Shown: positions 35,867 through 44,300, numbered from the stretch's first letter. The stretch is 64,000 bases of DNA from an uncultured Rubrobacteraceae bacterium (GCA_902806065.1 CADCVE010000060.1:1-64000); one strand, 5' to 3'. The notes: a model not told the origin generated them from the sequence alone. Numbers and translations are program-made.

Positions 35867-36481
35867 CTACCCGGCCTGTCCCACCGGCGCGGCCGAGAGG
35901 TCCTCCAGCACCCCGACCACGGGCCGCACAAGCTCCTCGAAAGCCGCGTCATCGAGGGCAGGGCGGGAGTTAGCGGTCGAGACGCTCTGCGCTAGCTGGA
36001 TCCAGCTCTTACACCCCCCATACTCCGCCCGGTACTCGAACTCCACCGGCTCCTCCAACAGGTACGTCCGCAAGACCAACACCGTCAACGGCTTTTTAGG
36101 ACGCCACTTCAAACGGCTCTCCGCATACTCATGCTCCCACACGTGGTACGGGTCGAGCGCCTCCAACTCCTCGGCCTCCGAGACCTCGTAGGCCCCGCGT
36201 ACCTCCGCGAAAGAGGTAAAGACCACCGGCCCATCGTCCCGCCTCTCGGGGATGGACCGCAAGAGGTCATGATAGGCGGGCTTCAACTGCTCCCGCTTCT
36301 GATGCTCGTAGCTCTTGAAGAACAAAAAGCGTGCCTCGGGGACGGCGAACGCCTTCTCCCGAATGCCGCCCTTGCGCACCACGAGCGCCGTGTCACCCCT
36401 CTCCAGCGCCCTCACCGCGACCGCCCACTCCTTCAGCGCGTGCTCCAGCGAATGCTCTGGTAAATGCTGTAGAGAATCCAA
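35867..36481 (-). CDS. DUF1802 family protein
   Basis: A protein of about 204 residues from TTG 36481, chosen because GAGGG lies shortly upstream and the DUF1802 region (LKEWAVAVRALERGDTALVV, RKGGIREKAF, FLFFKSYEHQKREQLKP) begins soon after. The frame is open far upstream, but that part lies antisense inside fumC and is rejected. DUF1802 proteins are short, soluble and of unknown function. The gene is divergent from fumC with about 80 bases between starts, and heads an operon with two TPR proteins. Confidence 0.85.
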   Translation of the reverse strand: MDSLQHLPEHSLEHALKEWAVAVRALERGDTALVVRKGGIREKAFAVPEARFLFFKSYEHQKREQLKPAYHDLLRSIPERRDDGPVVFTSFAEVRGAYEVSEAEELEALDPYHVWEHEYAESRLKWRPKKPLTVLVLRTYLLEEPVEFEYRAEYGGCKSWIQLAQSVSTANSRPALDDAAFEELVRPVVGVLEDLSAAPVGQAG

Positions 36482-36560
36482 AGATTTCCCTCTCGTATAA
36501 TGCTGTTCGTTTTGGGGGATTATATGACGCAAGTACACCCGCTTCGATAGGAGGCTCAAA

Positions 36561-37958
36561 ATGACCCAGCAAGAGACCCCGCATCGCACGGAACGTGACT
36601 CCATGGGTGAGGTCGAGGTTCCCCGCGACGCGCTCTTCGGCGCCCAGACGCGCCGCGCCCTCGATAACTTCCCCATTAGCGACCTGCGCAAGCCGCGCCG
36701 CTTCGTGCAGGCCGTCGGAGCTATAAAGCTGGAAGCCGCCAACGCGAACCATGAGCTAGGCCTCCTCGACGAGGAGGTAAAGAACGCGATAGTGCAGGCC
36801 GCCGAAGAGGTAGTGGACGGCACTCTAGACAAACACTTCGTTCTCGACGTCTTCCAGACCGGCAGCGGCACCTCGACGAACATGAACGCCAACGAGGTGA
36901 TCTCCAACAGGGCCATCCAGATAACGGGCGGCGAGCTAGGCTCCAAGAGCCCCGTTCACCCCAACGACCACGTCAACATGGGACAGTCCTCCAACGACGT
37001 CATCCCGACCGCCATCCACGTCGCCGCCCTGATCTCCATCAAAGAAGACCTCCTCCCCGCGCTGGAGAAGCTCCAGAAGGCACTGGAAGACAAGGCCCAA
37101 GAGTTCGACGGCGTCGTCAAGACCGGCCGGACGCACCTCCAGGACGCCACCCCGATCCGGCTCGGCCAGGAGTTCAAAGGCTACGCCGGCCAGATACAGC
37201 GCGGCATACAGCGCGTGAAGAAGGCCCAGGAGGATCTCAGCGAGGTCGCCCTCGGCGGCACCGCCGTCGGCACCGGGGTCAACACCCACCCCGAGTTCGC
37301 TGGCAAGGTCTGCGAGAAGCTCTCCGAACGCTTCGGCGTCGAGGTCCGGGAGACCGAGAACCACTTCCAGGCCCAGAGCGCGATGGACGGCGCCGTCTTC
37401 ACGAGTGGCGCCCTGAAGACCGTCGCGGTCAGCCTGATGAAGATAGCCAACGACATCCGCTGGCTCGGGGCCGGACCGCGGGCAAACCTCGCCGAGATAG
37501 CGCTCCCCGAGGTCCAGCCCGGCTCATCCATCATGCCCGGTAAGGTCAACCCCGTTATCGCCGAGAGCGCCATGATGGTCGCCGCCCAGGTCATCGGCAA
37601 CGACACCACCGTAGCCCTCGCCGGCCAGGGCGGCAACTTCGAGCTCAACACCATGCTCCCACTTATCGCCTACAACCTCTTGCAGTCCATCGAGATCCTT
37701 GGCAACGCCGCCGCCAACCTCGCCGACCAGACCGTCATCGGCCTGGAAGCCACCGAGCGCGGCCCTGAGCTAGTCGAAAACGGCCTCATGCTCGCCACCG
37801 CCCTCGCCCCCGAAGCCGGCTACGACAAGGCAGCCGAGATCGCCAAACAAGCCTTCAAGACCGGCAAGACCATCCGCGAGGTAGCCCGTGAAGAGACCGA
37901 TCTCTCCGAAGAAGAACTCGACGAGGCACTGGATGCCAAGAAGATGACGGGAAGGTAG
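36561..37958 (+). CDS. fumC: Fumarate hydratase, class II
   Basis: The 465-residue iron-independent fumarase interconverts fumarate and malate in the TCA cycle. It shows the fumarase/aspartase superfamily elements: GSGTSTNMNANEV, HPNDHVNMGQSSNDVIPTA, GRTHLQDATPIRLGQE, and the mobile signature loop GSSIMPGKVNPV with the catalytic Ser. AGGAGG lies eight bases before the ATG. Full family length. Argininosuccinate lyase and aspartase share the fold, but HPNDHVN and length fit FumC. Its C-terminal tail is duplicated as a decayed fragment about 700 bases downstream. Confidence 0.95.
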   Translation: MTQQETPHRTERDSMGEVEVPRDALFGAQTRRALDNFPISDLRKPRRFVQAVGAIKLEAANANHELGLLDEEVKNAIVQAAEEVVDGTLDKHFVLDVFQTGSGTSTNMNANEVISNRAIQITGGELGSKSPVHPNDHVNMGQSSNDVIPTAIHVAALISIKEDLLPALEKLQKALEDKAQEFDGVVKTGRTHLQDATPIRLGQEFKGYAGQIQRGIQRVKKAQEDLSEVALGGTAVGTGVNTHPEFAGKVCEKLSERFGVEVRETENHFQAQSAMDGAVFTSGALKTVAVSLMKIANDIRWLGAGPRANLAEIALPEVQPGSSIMPGKVNPVIAESAMMVAAQVIGNDTTVALAGQGGNFELNTMLPLIAYNLLQSIEILGNAAANLADQTVIGLEATERGPELVENGLMLATALAPEAGYDKAAEIAKQAFKTGKTIREVAREETDLSEEELDEALDAKKMTGR

Positions 37959-38051
37959 GAGGTAGAAACGGCCCTCCGGAGGGCGCGGGTATAAGAGGCA
38001 CCGATGCTACAATGTCCGGAAGGCCGATGTGCCGCTGAGGGTGAGGTGTTT

Positions 38052-38603
38052 ATGGACGTTGTTCGTCAACAGGTTACCGCCGAAGAGTTGCTTCGCACGC
38101 CCGACGACGGATTCCGGTATGAGCTCGTCGGGGGAGAGTTGCGCAAAATGACGCCAGCGGGCAACGTACACGGGCGCATAGCGATGCGCGTTGCCTGGCC
38201 TCTGGCCCGGCATGTAGAAGAGAACCAGCTTGGCGTCGTGTATGCTGCCGAGACCGGCTTCAAACTTGCCCGCGACCCGGACACCGTACGCGCTCCAGAC
38301 GTAGCTTTCGTAAGTCGTGCGCGTATCGAGGCGGTCGGCGAGGTAGAAGGGTATTGGCCGGGTGCGCCGGACCTGGCAGTCGAGGTGATCTCACCCGGCG
38401 ACAGCTACGTCGAAGTCGAGGAGAAGGTCTTCGACTGGCTGGAAGCCGGTACGAAGATGGTAGTCACCGTCAATCCCCGCAAACGCTCGGCAACCGTGTA
38501 CCGGTCGCTAACTGATATCACCGTTCTGACCGCCTCAGACGTCCTAGACGGCGGCGACATCGTGCCCGATTTTCGGCTCGCGGTCCAGGAGATATTCGAG
38601 TAG
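38052..38603 (+). CDS. Uma2-type (DUF820) putative endonuclease
   Basis: The 183-residue protein starts at ATG 38052 and has the DUF820/Uma2 layout: VTAEELLRTPDDGFRYELVGGEL at the N-terminus, RAPDVAFVS, PDLAVEVISPGDSYVEVEEKV and WLEAGTKMVVTVNP. The Asp, Glu-x-Ile and following Glu/Lys form a PD-(D/E)XK nuclease site. These proteins are abundant in multicellular and stress-tolerant bacteria, often as mobile paralogues; substrates are not established. It follows fumC by 93 bases and may be cotranscribed. It lies at the edge of the accessory zone. Confidence 0.85.
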   Translation: MDVVRQQVTAEELLRTPDDGFRYELVGGELRKMTPAGNVHGRIAMRVAWPLARHVEENQLGVVYAAETGFKLARDPDTVRAPDVAFVSRARIEAVGEVEGYWPGAPDLAVEVISPGDSYVEVEEKVFDWLEAGTKMVVTVNPRKRSATVYRSLTDITVLTASDVLDGGDIVPDFRLAVQEIFE

Positions 38604-38659
38604 CTTATCTGGAGGCTAACACGTCTACGCTCCACGGTTGCCACCGAGATAACGGAAGA

Positions 38660-38788
38660 AGGCTTAAAATCGACAAGACCATCCGTGAAGTAGCCCGCGA
38701 GCAGACCGACCTCTCCAAAGAAGAACTCGACAGGCTACTGGGATATCCACAATATGGTGGAGGTATGAGATACGATTACTTTACCTAG
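38660..38788 (+). pseudogene. Duplicated tail fragment of a fumC-like gene
   Basis: The frame ending at the TAG at 38786 reads DKTIREVAREQTDLSKEELD, against GKTIREVAREETDLSEEELD at the end of fumC. Over 69 aligned bases I count 13 differences, mostly synonymous, then the sequence diverges (LLGYPQYGGGMRYDYFT). No start or catalytic region is present, so it is a remnant of a second fumC copy or a partial duplication, not a gene. Confidence 0.8.
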
Positions 38789-38815
38789 TACTGACGACTA
38801 TGTGGAGAATGCAGA

Positions 38816-38906
38816 ATGCACCTTGCCGAATTCTTGGCGAATGTTCCACCGGGGGTAGAAGAGCAGATAGAAGGATTGTTCAAAAGGCGTGAACTGGGTT
38901 TGGGTT
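38816..38906 (+). other. Short open frame broken by the IS3 element
   Basis: ATG 38816 opens a frame (MHLAEFLANVPPGVEEQIEG, then LFKRREL) that runs into the left end of the insertion sequence. It may be the start of a gene interrupted by the element, but I see no matching continuation on the right side. Confidence 0.3.
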
Positions 38907-38926
38907 TGCCCCGTTTGCACGGACTG
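38902..38926. repeat. Left terminal inverted repeat of the IS3 element
   Basis: This 25-base segment matches the reverse complement of 40173-40197 at 20 of 25 positions. The IS3-type TG end would be at 38907. Confidence 0.75.
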
Positions 38927-38933
38927 TTTGCCT

Positions 38934-39821
38934 TTAAGCCACGGCACCTCCTCTCAGTCTAACCTCTTCGTACTCCGAGGGGCTGAGATGTCCCAGTGCG
39001 GAATGCCTCCTCCTGGTGTTGTAGAAGGTTTCGATGTACTCGAAGATCGCCGTCCTGGCTATCTGGCGGTTCGGCCATGAATGACGGTGGATCAGCTCTC
39101 TCTTCAAGGTCGAGATGAAGCTCTCGGCCATCGAGTTGTCATAGGCATCAGCCACAGATCCCATCGAAGGCAGAAGACCCTCTTCTCTAAGCCTGCCGCC
39201 GAACTCAACCGAAGTGTACTGACTACCCCGGTCCGAGTGGTGGTGGATCAGCCCAGGAGATGGCCGGCGAGTATAGATAGCCATGTTCAGGGCGTCCAGA
39301 ACCAGATCGGTCTTCAGGTGGTTCGCCATGGACCAGCCGACGATCCTTCTGGAGTATGTGTCCAGGACGAACGAGAGGTAGAGCCAGCCTTCCCAGGTTC
39401 TCACATACGTGATGTCCGCAACCCACAGCCGGTCCGGAGCTTCTGGAGTGAAGTTGCGCTTCACCAGGTCTGGAGCAGGAGGGGTGTGCTCGGTGCGTGA
39501 GCGGAGAGTGGTGCGAACCTTCTTCCTGCGACCACCACATCCGAACAGCCCGGATCGCCGCATCAGCCTCGCCACCCTCTTCCTGGCGCACCTTACTCCG
39601 AGCGTCCTAAGCTCAAAGTGGACCCTCGGCGCTCCGTAGGTCTGGCGACTGTCCGTGTGGATACGAGTGATCTTCTCCGAAAGCACGGCGTCAGCCTGTG
39701 CCCGAGCCGAAGGTGGTCGGTCTTTCCACCCGTAGAAACCACTCTTTGAGACCTTCAAGATCCTGCACATCGCACTTATCCGGTAGTGTGCCTTCTGCGC
39801 CTCCATGAATGTGTAGATCAC
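38934..39821 (-). CDS. IS3-family transposase OrfB (DDE integrase domain)
   Basis: The 295-residue product has an HTH_21-like N-terminus ([15 protein letters not shown]) and an rve integrase core with the DDE triad: Asp in [11 protein letters not shown], Asp in [15 protein letters not shown], Glu in [16 protein letters not shown]. It begins at GTG 39821, overlapping the orfA stop as GTGA. In IS3 elements the active transposase is usually the OrfAB fusion made by -1 frameshifting; the orfB frame stays open upstream to the slippery site at 39869-39875, so that fusion is possible here. Confidence 0.93.
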   Translation of the reverse strand: MIYTFMEAQKAHYRISAMCRILKVSKSGFYGWKDRPPSARAQADAVLSEKITRIHTDSRQTYGAPRVHFELRTLGVRCARKRVARLMRRSGLFGCGGRRKKVRTTLRSRTEHTPPAPDLVKRNFTPEAPDRLWVADITYVRTWEGWLYLSFVLDTYSRRIVGWSMANHLKTDLVLDALNMAIYTRRPSPGLIHHHSDRGSQYTSVEFGGRLREEGLLPSMGSVADAYDNSMAESFISTLKRELIHRHSWPNRQIARTAIFEYIETFYNTRRRHSALGHLSPSEYEEVRLRGGAVA

Positions 39822-40129
39822 CTGTGGCGGAGATGGAGGTTCTCCTCCCTGGCGAAGAAGGCTGCCGCTTTTTTTAGTATCTCACGCTCTTCTCTGAGAA
39901 CCTTCACCTCACGACGAAGACGTCGCAACTCCTCTTTCTCTTCGGTGGTGAGTCCATCCCGCTCTCCAGCATCGACCTCGGCTTGGTTAACCCACTTGCG
40001 CAGCGTCTCGGTGGATATATCCAGATCGCGAGCTATCTTCGAGACGGGATACTTCTCCTCGGAGGACCGAACTAGCTGAACGGCTTCGTCCTTGAACTCA
40101 GGCGGATACAGCCTGCCTCTCTTGCCCAT
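39818..40129 (-). CDS. IS3-family transposase OrfA (HTH protein)
   Basis: The 103-residue protein has the HTH of the IS3/IS911 family ([18 protein letters not shown], then [15 protein letters not shown]) and a leucine-zipper coiled coil ([20 protein letters not shown]) used for multimerisation. Near its end it reads LKKAAAF at a run of seven adenines on the coding strand (39875-39869), giving the slippery heptamer A_AAA_AAA in frame. It binds the element ends and, when fused to OrfB by frameshifting, forms the transposase. Confidence 0.92.
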   Translation of the reverse strand: MGKRGRLYPPEFKDEAVQLVRSSEEKYPVSKIARDLDISTETLRKWVNQAEVDAGERDGLTTEEKEELRRLRREVKVLREEREILKKAAAFFAREENLHLRHR

Positions 40130-40172
40130 CTTCTTCGACCCCTTTCACAGAACCTGATCGCTTAACTCTGAT

Positions 40173-40197
40173 CGGTCCGCGAAAGCGGGTCAAACCC
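40173..40197. repeat. Right terminal inverted repeat of the IS3 element
   Basis: Reverse complement matches the left repeat at 38902-38926 in 20 of 25 positions; the IS3-type CA end would be at 40192. Confidence 0.75.
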
Positions 40198-40473
40198 ACT
40201 CTCACGGCCTCATGAAGGATGGAGGCAGATGAGCTCTCGACCAGCTCGGCGTCGCTAACGTGGTACAGAACATTTCCGAGGTGCATACTGCGTACTGGCT
40301 TGAGTGCCAGCGTGTCGCCGGCGCCCGAGGAGCACACGCTGGTGAGGTTCTTATTTACAGTCCCAGTTTATGCAGCCTCACCTTGGCCCGGTCGAGGGAA
40401 TGCGGTGAGGAATAACTTCCGGCGACTATCCGCTTCATGCTAGACTTCAAGGGCTTGTAGATAGGGAGACATC
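40198..40473. other. Flank of the IS element, possible gene remnant
   Basis: On the minus strand a frame reads LALKPVRSMHLGNVLYHVSD before entering the element. It has no good ribosome site and I do not recognise it. It could be part of a gene disrupted by the insertion. Confidence 0.3.
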
Positions 40474-40698
40474 GTGACCAAGTTGGCAGATCGCATCACG
40501 GCAGATTCTGAGCAATGCGGAGGGCGTCCCTGCATCCGTGGCATGCGGATTCGAGTCAGCGACGTTCTGGATCTTCTGGCAAACGGTCTCTCTCCTGAAC
40601 AGATCCTCGAGGAGATGCCTGATCTCGAACTCGAAGATATTCGTGCGAGCTTGAGGTTTGCGAGCCGTCGGCTCGACCATCCTATCGTAGCTGCTTGA
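40474..40698 (+). CDS. DUF433 family protein (putative antitoxin)
   Basis: The 74-residue protein reads GGRPCIRGMRIRVSDVLDLLANG and EEMPDLELEDIRASLRFA, the winged-helix DUF433 signature. GTG 40474 has GGGAG upstream. It overlaps the next gene by four bases (TTGA), and DUF433/DUF5615 pairs are widely predicted as toxin-antitoxin modules in which this protein would bind DNA and neutralise the partner. It lies next to an IS element, typical of mobile modules. Confidence 0.88.
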   Translation: MTKLADRITADSEQCGGRPCIRGMRIRVSDVLDLLANGLSPEQILEEMPDLELEDIRASLRFASRRLDHPIVAA

Positions 40699-41036
40699 TT
40701 GTTTGGATAGACGCGCAACTCTCTCCTTATCTGGCGCAGTGGATTTCGTCGGAGTTTGACGTCGAGGCGCTACCGGTTCGAGACCTTGGTTTGCGTGACG
40801 CCAAAGACCGCGAAATCTTTCCCGCCGCACGGGAAGCGGGCGCGGTTGTACTGACCAAGGACAGCGATTTTGTCCTTTTGCTAGAGCAGCTTGGTTCTCC
40901 TCCACAGATCCTATGGCTAACTATCGGCAACACCTCGAACGCGCATCTGAAGGAAGTCTTGTCGAGAAGTTTCGCCTCGGCGAAAGAACTCCTTCTACGT
41001 GGTGAGGCTTTAGTTGAAATCACGGAGCAAAGATAA
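40695..41036 (+). CDS. DUF5615 PIN-like protein (putative toxin)
   Basis: The 113-residue protein starts at TTG 40695 inside the DUF433 stop. The PIN-like core is visible: WIDAQLSPYLAQWI with the first Asp, RDAKDREIFPAAREAG, VVLTKDSDFVLLLEQLG with the Asp pair, and ILWLTIGNTSNAHL. These acids would coordinate Mg for ribonuclease activity, as in VapC toxins, though activity of DUF5615 proteins is less well established. Paired with the DUF433 gene. Confidence 0.88.
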   Translation: MIVWIDAQLSPYLAQWISSEFDVEALPVRDLGLRDAKDREIFPAAREAGAVVLTKDSDFVLLLEQLGSPPQILWLTIGNTSNAHLKEVLSRSFASAKELLLRGEALVEITEQR

Positions 41037-41116
41037 TCTGCATTGGAACTGGTCACTGTACGGAACGTGTTTGTACAATGAACCAGACGTACATTATGTG
41101 AAGGATAGATATAAAA

Positions 41117-41500
41117 GTGGTCCTCTCGTTCTCTCGCACGTTGCTGGGGTTGCTCTTCGTCGTGGCCGGTACGCTGCATTTCCGTGTCCCCGAGGTCTAC
41201 GAGCAGATCATGCCCCCTTATCTGCCGCTTCATCGAGAGTTGGTGTATCTGAGCGGTGCTTCAGAGATCGCGGGTGGTCTGGGGCTGCTCCCCAGGCGTA
41301 CACGCCGCATCGCGGGGGGCGGCCTTATCTTGGTACTCATAGCAGTCTGGCCAGCCAACCTGCAGATGTTGCTCGACGCGCGCGCCGCCCAGCAACCCCT
41401 ATGGTGGGTGGCCCTTCTATGGGCACGACTGCCGCTGCAGGTCGTACTCATCGCGTGGGTGTGGCGTGCCTCTAACTCGTCGAGTGAGCGCGAGCGTTAG
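41117..41500 (+). CDS. DoxX-like small membrane protein
   Basis: The 127-residue protein has four predicted membrane helices and the DoxX-like pattern (SFSRTLLGLLFVVAGTLHF, ASEIAGGLGLLPRRTRRIAG, LILVLIAVWPANLQM). Members of this group are integral membrane proteins linked to quinone or thiol redox processes in some species; the function here is unknown. GTG 41117 has GAAGGA about ten bases upstream. No cotranscribed partner. Confidence 0.8.
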   Translation: MVLSFSRTLLGLLFVVAGTLHFRVPEVYEQIMPPYLPLHRELVYLSGASEIAGGLGLLPRRTRRIAGGGLILVLIAVWPANLQMLLDARAAQQPLWWVALLWARLPLQVVLIAWVWRASNSSSERER

Positions 41501-41542
41501 CCGGATGGGCTATCGGGATCACTGACGTTCGCCCGGGATGGA

Positions 41543-42121
41543 TCAAGCTTCGTCTCTGGTCTTCCGGGCCAGGTGTTCGAGGAGAGTCTTGCGATTCTTG
41601 TGCTCCTGTTCGTAGGATCGGAGCCTCTGTAGGTCTCTCTCGGAGAGGCCCTCTAGCGCGTCCTTTACCTCCTCGACGCTCATGTCATCGTAGCCCTCGA
41701 TGGGCTGACCGCCCCCCGACGTCTCCTTACGAGCCGCTTTGGCGGCGTCCGTGTTCTCGACGTACTGTTCGCCCTCCTTCGAGCCCTCGCGCTTCTTTTG
41801 CTCCGTCGCCTCCCTCTCTTCGGGGCTCAGTCTCTCCCAGGCTTCCTTTGGCAGATAACGCTTCGTCTCGCCGCCCTCGCGGGCCCGTGATTCGCCTTCC
41901 CGGGTCTGCCACTCTTCTTCGGTCCACTGCTCCAAATGCTTCTGGTCTTCATCCTTCTCGCCCTTATAGCCCCCACCCGCCTTCTCGTATTCGTTGACCA
42001 GGAGCTGTGACTTGCGGGCCGACCACTGTCCGGGCTTACCGCCTTTATCGGAGGCCTTTATGTCTTCCTTGATCCTCTCCCGAAGCTCGGGGTCCGTGTA
42101 CTTCTCTTCCTTTTTCGCCAC
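41543..42121 (-). CDS. DUF5872-type charged protein
   Basis: GTG 42121 is chosen as start because GGAG lies about seven bases upstream; the frame is open to 42295 but the extra part contains a repeat shared with 43850-43895 and is probably not translated. The 192-residue product starts AKKEEKYTDPELRERIKEDI and continues KASDKGGKPGQWSARKSQLL, typical of the small DUF5872 family. The middle is highly charged and the C-terminus (MSVEEVKDALEGLSERDLQR) forms a separate helical module followed by HKNRKTLLEHL. Predicted soluble, probably stress-related or DNA-associated; function unknown. Confidence 0.72.
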   Translation of the reverse strand: MAKKEEKYTDPELRERIKEDIKASDKGGKPGQWSARKSQLLVNEYEKAGGGYKGEKDEDQKHLEQWTEEEWQTREGESRAREGGETKRYLPKEAWERLSPEEREATEQKKREGSKEGEQYVENTDAAKAARKETSGGGQPIEGYDDMSVEEVKDALEGLSERDLQRLRSYEQEHKNRKTLLEHLARKTRDEA

Positions 42122-42152
42122 TTGAAGCTCCTCTCGTAGTTTCGGTTCCGGC

Positions 42153-42198
42153 ACGCTCGCCGAAGATAGCCGGAAGGTCGAGATGTCGCTGTCGTAGC
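42153..42198. repeat. 46-base dispersed repeat, copy A
   Basis: Matches 43850-43895 with four differences in 46 bases. It sits just upstream of the DUF5872 gene start. Confidence 0.8.
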
Positions 42199-42380
42199 CT
42201 TTACGAACCGGACTCGGATGTAACGTACCTATGATCTGCGCTTCTCCGGCACGCCAGGTCAGGAGCCGGAGATACAACCGGCGCTGGGCCAACACTCGGC
42301 CGCTCGCGCCCTGCTCACTGAACTACGTGCAAATATCGTGCCTCGTAACCCGGGCCTCAAGCGTATAGGGTCTGGAAAAC

Positions 42381-42860
42381 TTAGAGAGCCGCCTGTTGCT
42401 TCTCTTTACGTACCACCAGAACCGGGCAGTGAGCGTGCCGGATGACGCTGTCGGAGACGCTGCCCATTAGTGCCCTTCTTACCCCGCCCATTCCCCGGCT
42501 GCCCATGACGATGAGGCCCGCTCCTATCTCTTCAGCGACCCGAATGATCTCCTGGTCTTTTCGCCCTCTTCTAAGATGGGCTTGTTGCACAGTCCCCCCG
42601 CCGTCCTCGATCTTCCTCACCTGGTTGTCGAGTATCTCCTGAGCTTCTTTCCTGATCGCCTCGCTTGCTTGTTCATAGGTCTCCCAATGGAAGCTGGCTT
42701 CGTGCAACGCGTAGGCCGGGTCGGGGTTCCACGGGCCGACGGTGACGACGTGTAACTGGGAGCTAGTGGCGTTGGCCAGGTCGATAGCTGTACTAAGGGC
42801 TAGTTCCGCCTCCTCGGAACTGTCGGTGGCTAATAGGATCCTCGTTGGGAAGATGCTCAT
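42381..42860 (-). CDS. Universal stress protein (UspA family)
   Basis: The 159-residue protein has the UspA fold with the ATP-binding motif GSRGMGGVRRALMGSVSDSV (G-x2-G-x9-G-S), the N-terminal ILLATDSSEEAELAL and the C-terminal CPVLVVRK. It should bind ATP and act in stress survival; the precise role varies. Start at ATG 42860 behind GGAGG; the longer frame to 42890 is less likely. It lies next to the DUF5872 gene on the same strand with about 260 bases between, so probably separate transcripts. Confidence 0.92.
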   Translation of the reverse strand: MSIFPTRILLATDSSEEAELALSTAIDLANATSSQLHVVTVGPWNPDPAYALHEASFHWETYEQASEAIRKEAQEILDNQVRKIEDGGGTVQQAHLRRGRKDQEIIRVAEEIGAGLIVMGSRGMGGVRRALMGSVSDSVIRHAHCPVLVVRKEKQQAAL

Positions 42861-42996
42861 CCGCGCCTCCTTTCCGGGATTGGTGTTCAAGCATTGGTAA
42901 CTCAGGCGAAGACCCTGAACTACCAGCTGGGGTACTACCTCTGTCTATCCACCGAACTACCGGTAAGGTTGAACTTCTCGAAAACCTTCTACCCTA

Positions 42997-43230
42997 CTAT
43001 CTTGTTTGCGGTTCTAGTTCCTCAAATTTGTGTCGCGCCCCCTCTAGAGCAGATTCCGATCTAGTAAGGGCGTAGTAGATCTGTGCGCTAATGTCCTGAT
43101 AGCCGCAACAGACATCTAGTGAAGAGCTTGCCAGCGCTTCCTGGGCTTCTCTTATACTTGTGCTGGCTGCCTCCATCTTTCCAATAAATACGAGCAGGGC
43201 GTCCTGATGTTCGATGTGCGAGTGGTCCAC
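42997..43230 (-). CDS. Hypothetical small protein (77 aa), helical
   Basis: GTG 43230 is chosen because GGGAG lies about seven bases upstream; the frame stays open to 43251. The product (starting VDHSHIEHQDALLVFIGKME) is predicted to be mostly alpha-helical with a Cys pair (DVCCGY). Base composition is lower in GC than neighbouring genes, suggesting transfer or poor constraint. No family recognised. Confidence 0.45.
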   Translation of the reverse strand: MDHSHIEHQDALLVFIGKMEAASTSIREAQEALASSSLDVCCGYQDISAQIYYALTRSESALEGARHKFEELEPQTR

Positions 43231-43610
43231 AACTACACTCCCTTTTTCCACCTGCGTGAATAATAGTGAAAAGGCACAAAAATGTCAATGTCGCTCGGCC
43301 TCGAATAAGTTGTCCAAAACAAGTTGTCCAATTCACGCTCGTCCTCATTTGGGGGACGGGTTGCCTCTATACACGACCCAGCGTAACGTTCCGCTCCATC
43401 TGGGATTTCTCGCGTCCAACGGTGCCTGCGGGTCGGGAGACATCGCAACATTTTTGTGAGTTATATGGTGTTGCATTAGAGGTAGAGAATTCTGGAAGGC
43501 GCAGGCGGCTAACACTTTCTCATATTCGTTCCAGATGTAACGTATCTCTAAGCTTGGTTTCGCTGCTGTGCAAGGCGAGGATCTGGAGGTCGACTCAACG
43601 TTGTCATCTC

Positions 43611-43802
43611 TCACGTAGGTTCCTTGCTCTCACCGATCACGGCGTAGAGTAGGTCGGAGAAGATGCGGCGTGGGCCGCGGTCCAGGCTGCGGACATTCTC
43701 GAAGCTCCCGGCCTCCCGCAGGTAGTCCTCCACGAGGCGTATGTGGCCCTGGTCGTCGAGTTGGCGCCAGATGGCGACCGCCTTCGTGGGGAAGCAGCGG
43801 TT
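43611..43802 (-). pseudogene. C-terminal fragment of a SAM methyltransferase
   Basis: Sixty-three codons on the minus strand read NRCFPTKAVAIWRQLDDQGH and end FSDLLYAVIGESKEPT before TGA 43611. They align with the last 63 residues of the intact methyltransferase at 50612-51244 (NRCFPDKAVAIWHQLDDQGH, FSDPLYAVVGESTGPV). A stop precedes the fragment, so the rest of the gene is gone. Confidence 0.88.
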
Positions 43803-43849
43803 TCAATGCTTCCTCATCCGACAACCGTCCCAGGCTGACGTTCCAAGTG

Positions 43850-43895
43850 ACGCTCGCCGAAGATAGCCGAGAGGTCGAGTTGTTGCTGTCGTAGC
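43850..43895. repeat. 46-base dispersed repeat, copy B
   Basis: Forty-two of 46 bases match 42153-42198. It directly abuts the stop codon of the second methyltransferase fragment. Confidence 0.8.
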
Positions 43896-43952
43896 TCACA
43901 TGGGATCCACGCTCTCTCCGACCACGGCATAAAGGGGATCGGATAACATTCC
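43896..43952 (-). pseudogene. Second, shorter methyltransferase C-terminal fragment
   Basis: Minus-strand codons GMLSDPLYAVVGESVDPM then TGA, matching the final RMFSDPLYAVVGESTGPV of the intact gene at 50612-51244. Only the last 18 residues survive. Confidence 0.8.
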
Positions 43953-44300
43953 ACCCTTTCAGGAGGGCGCTCTAGGCGTCTCAGAAGTATCTCGCAGTTC
44001 TCCAAGGTGACTCTGCCGAACCCTCACCATCCACAGGAGCGATGGTGGTCTCAAACTCGGAAGAATAGCGCAACGCGGAACTGCAGCCGAAGCTGGTAGA
44101 AAGGGCCTGCTTACGAAGTGCGCGACACCCTCTTGTGCTAAAAACGTCAGGAACGCATCTACCTCCCCGCTCCGGAGGGTCAACGCTGCGAGGTCTCCTG
44201 AGATGCTACCCGCGTCGTTCCTGCCGTCCTCGGCTGCGGTCGTACGTCACGCTATCTGTGTCCCGGTTTGCCTTTCTGTCCCTCAAGCGACGGGGTCGGT

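Larger units (their letters stand above)
38907..40192 (-). mobile_element. IS3-family insertion sequence, about 1.29 kb
   Basis: Two overlapping minus-strand genes, orfA and orfB, lie between 25-base imperfect inverted repeats (20/25 matching). With TG...CA ends the element is 38907-40192. The repeats extend five bases further outward (GGGTT/AACCC). If the ends are at 38896 and 40197, ACT flanks both sides as a possible 3-bp target duplication, so the exact boundary is uncertain. Both genes look intact. Confidence 0.85.
43231..44300. other. Gene-poor decayed region with fragments
   Basis: About 1.1 kb without an intact gene. It holds two fragments of a methyltransferase gene (43611-43802 and 43896-43952), copy B of a dispersed repeat (43850-43895), and a short direct repeat AAGTTGTCCAA near 43307-43333. 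One minus frame near 44150 reads GEVDAFLTFLAQEGVAHF, which resembles the start of a tyrosine-recombinase N-domain but is far too short to call. Confidence 0.6.

Noticed and set aside
35867-36946. Long form of the DUF1802 protein (359 aa)
   Set aside because: The extra 155 residues are antisense to fumC and Ser/Arg-rich, typical of a shadow frame.
44081-44183. Tyrosine recombinase N-terminus (VDAFLTFLAQEGV)
   Set aside because: Only about 18 residues fit and nothing follows in frame.
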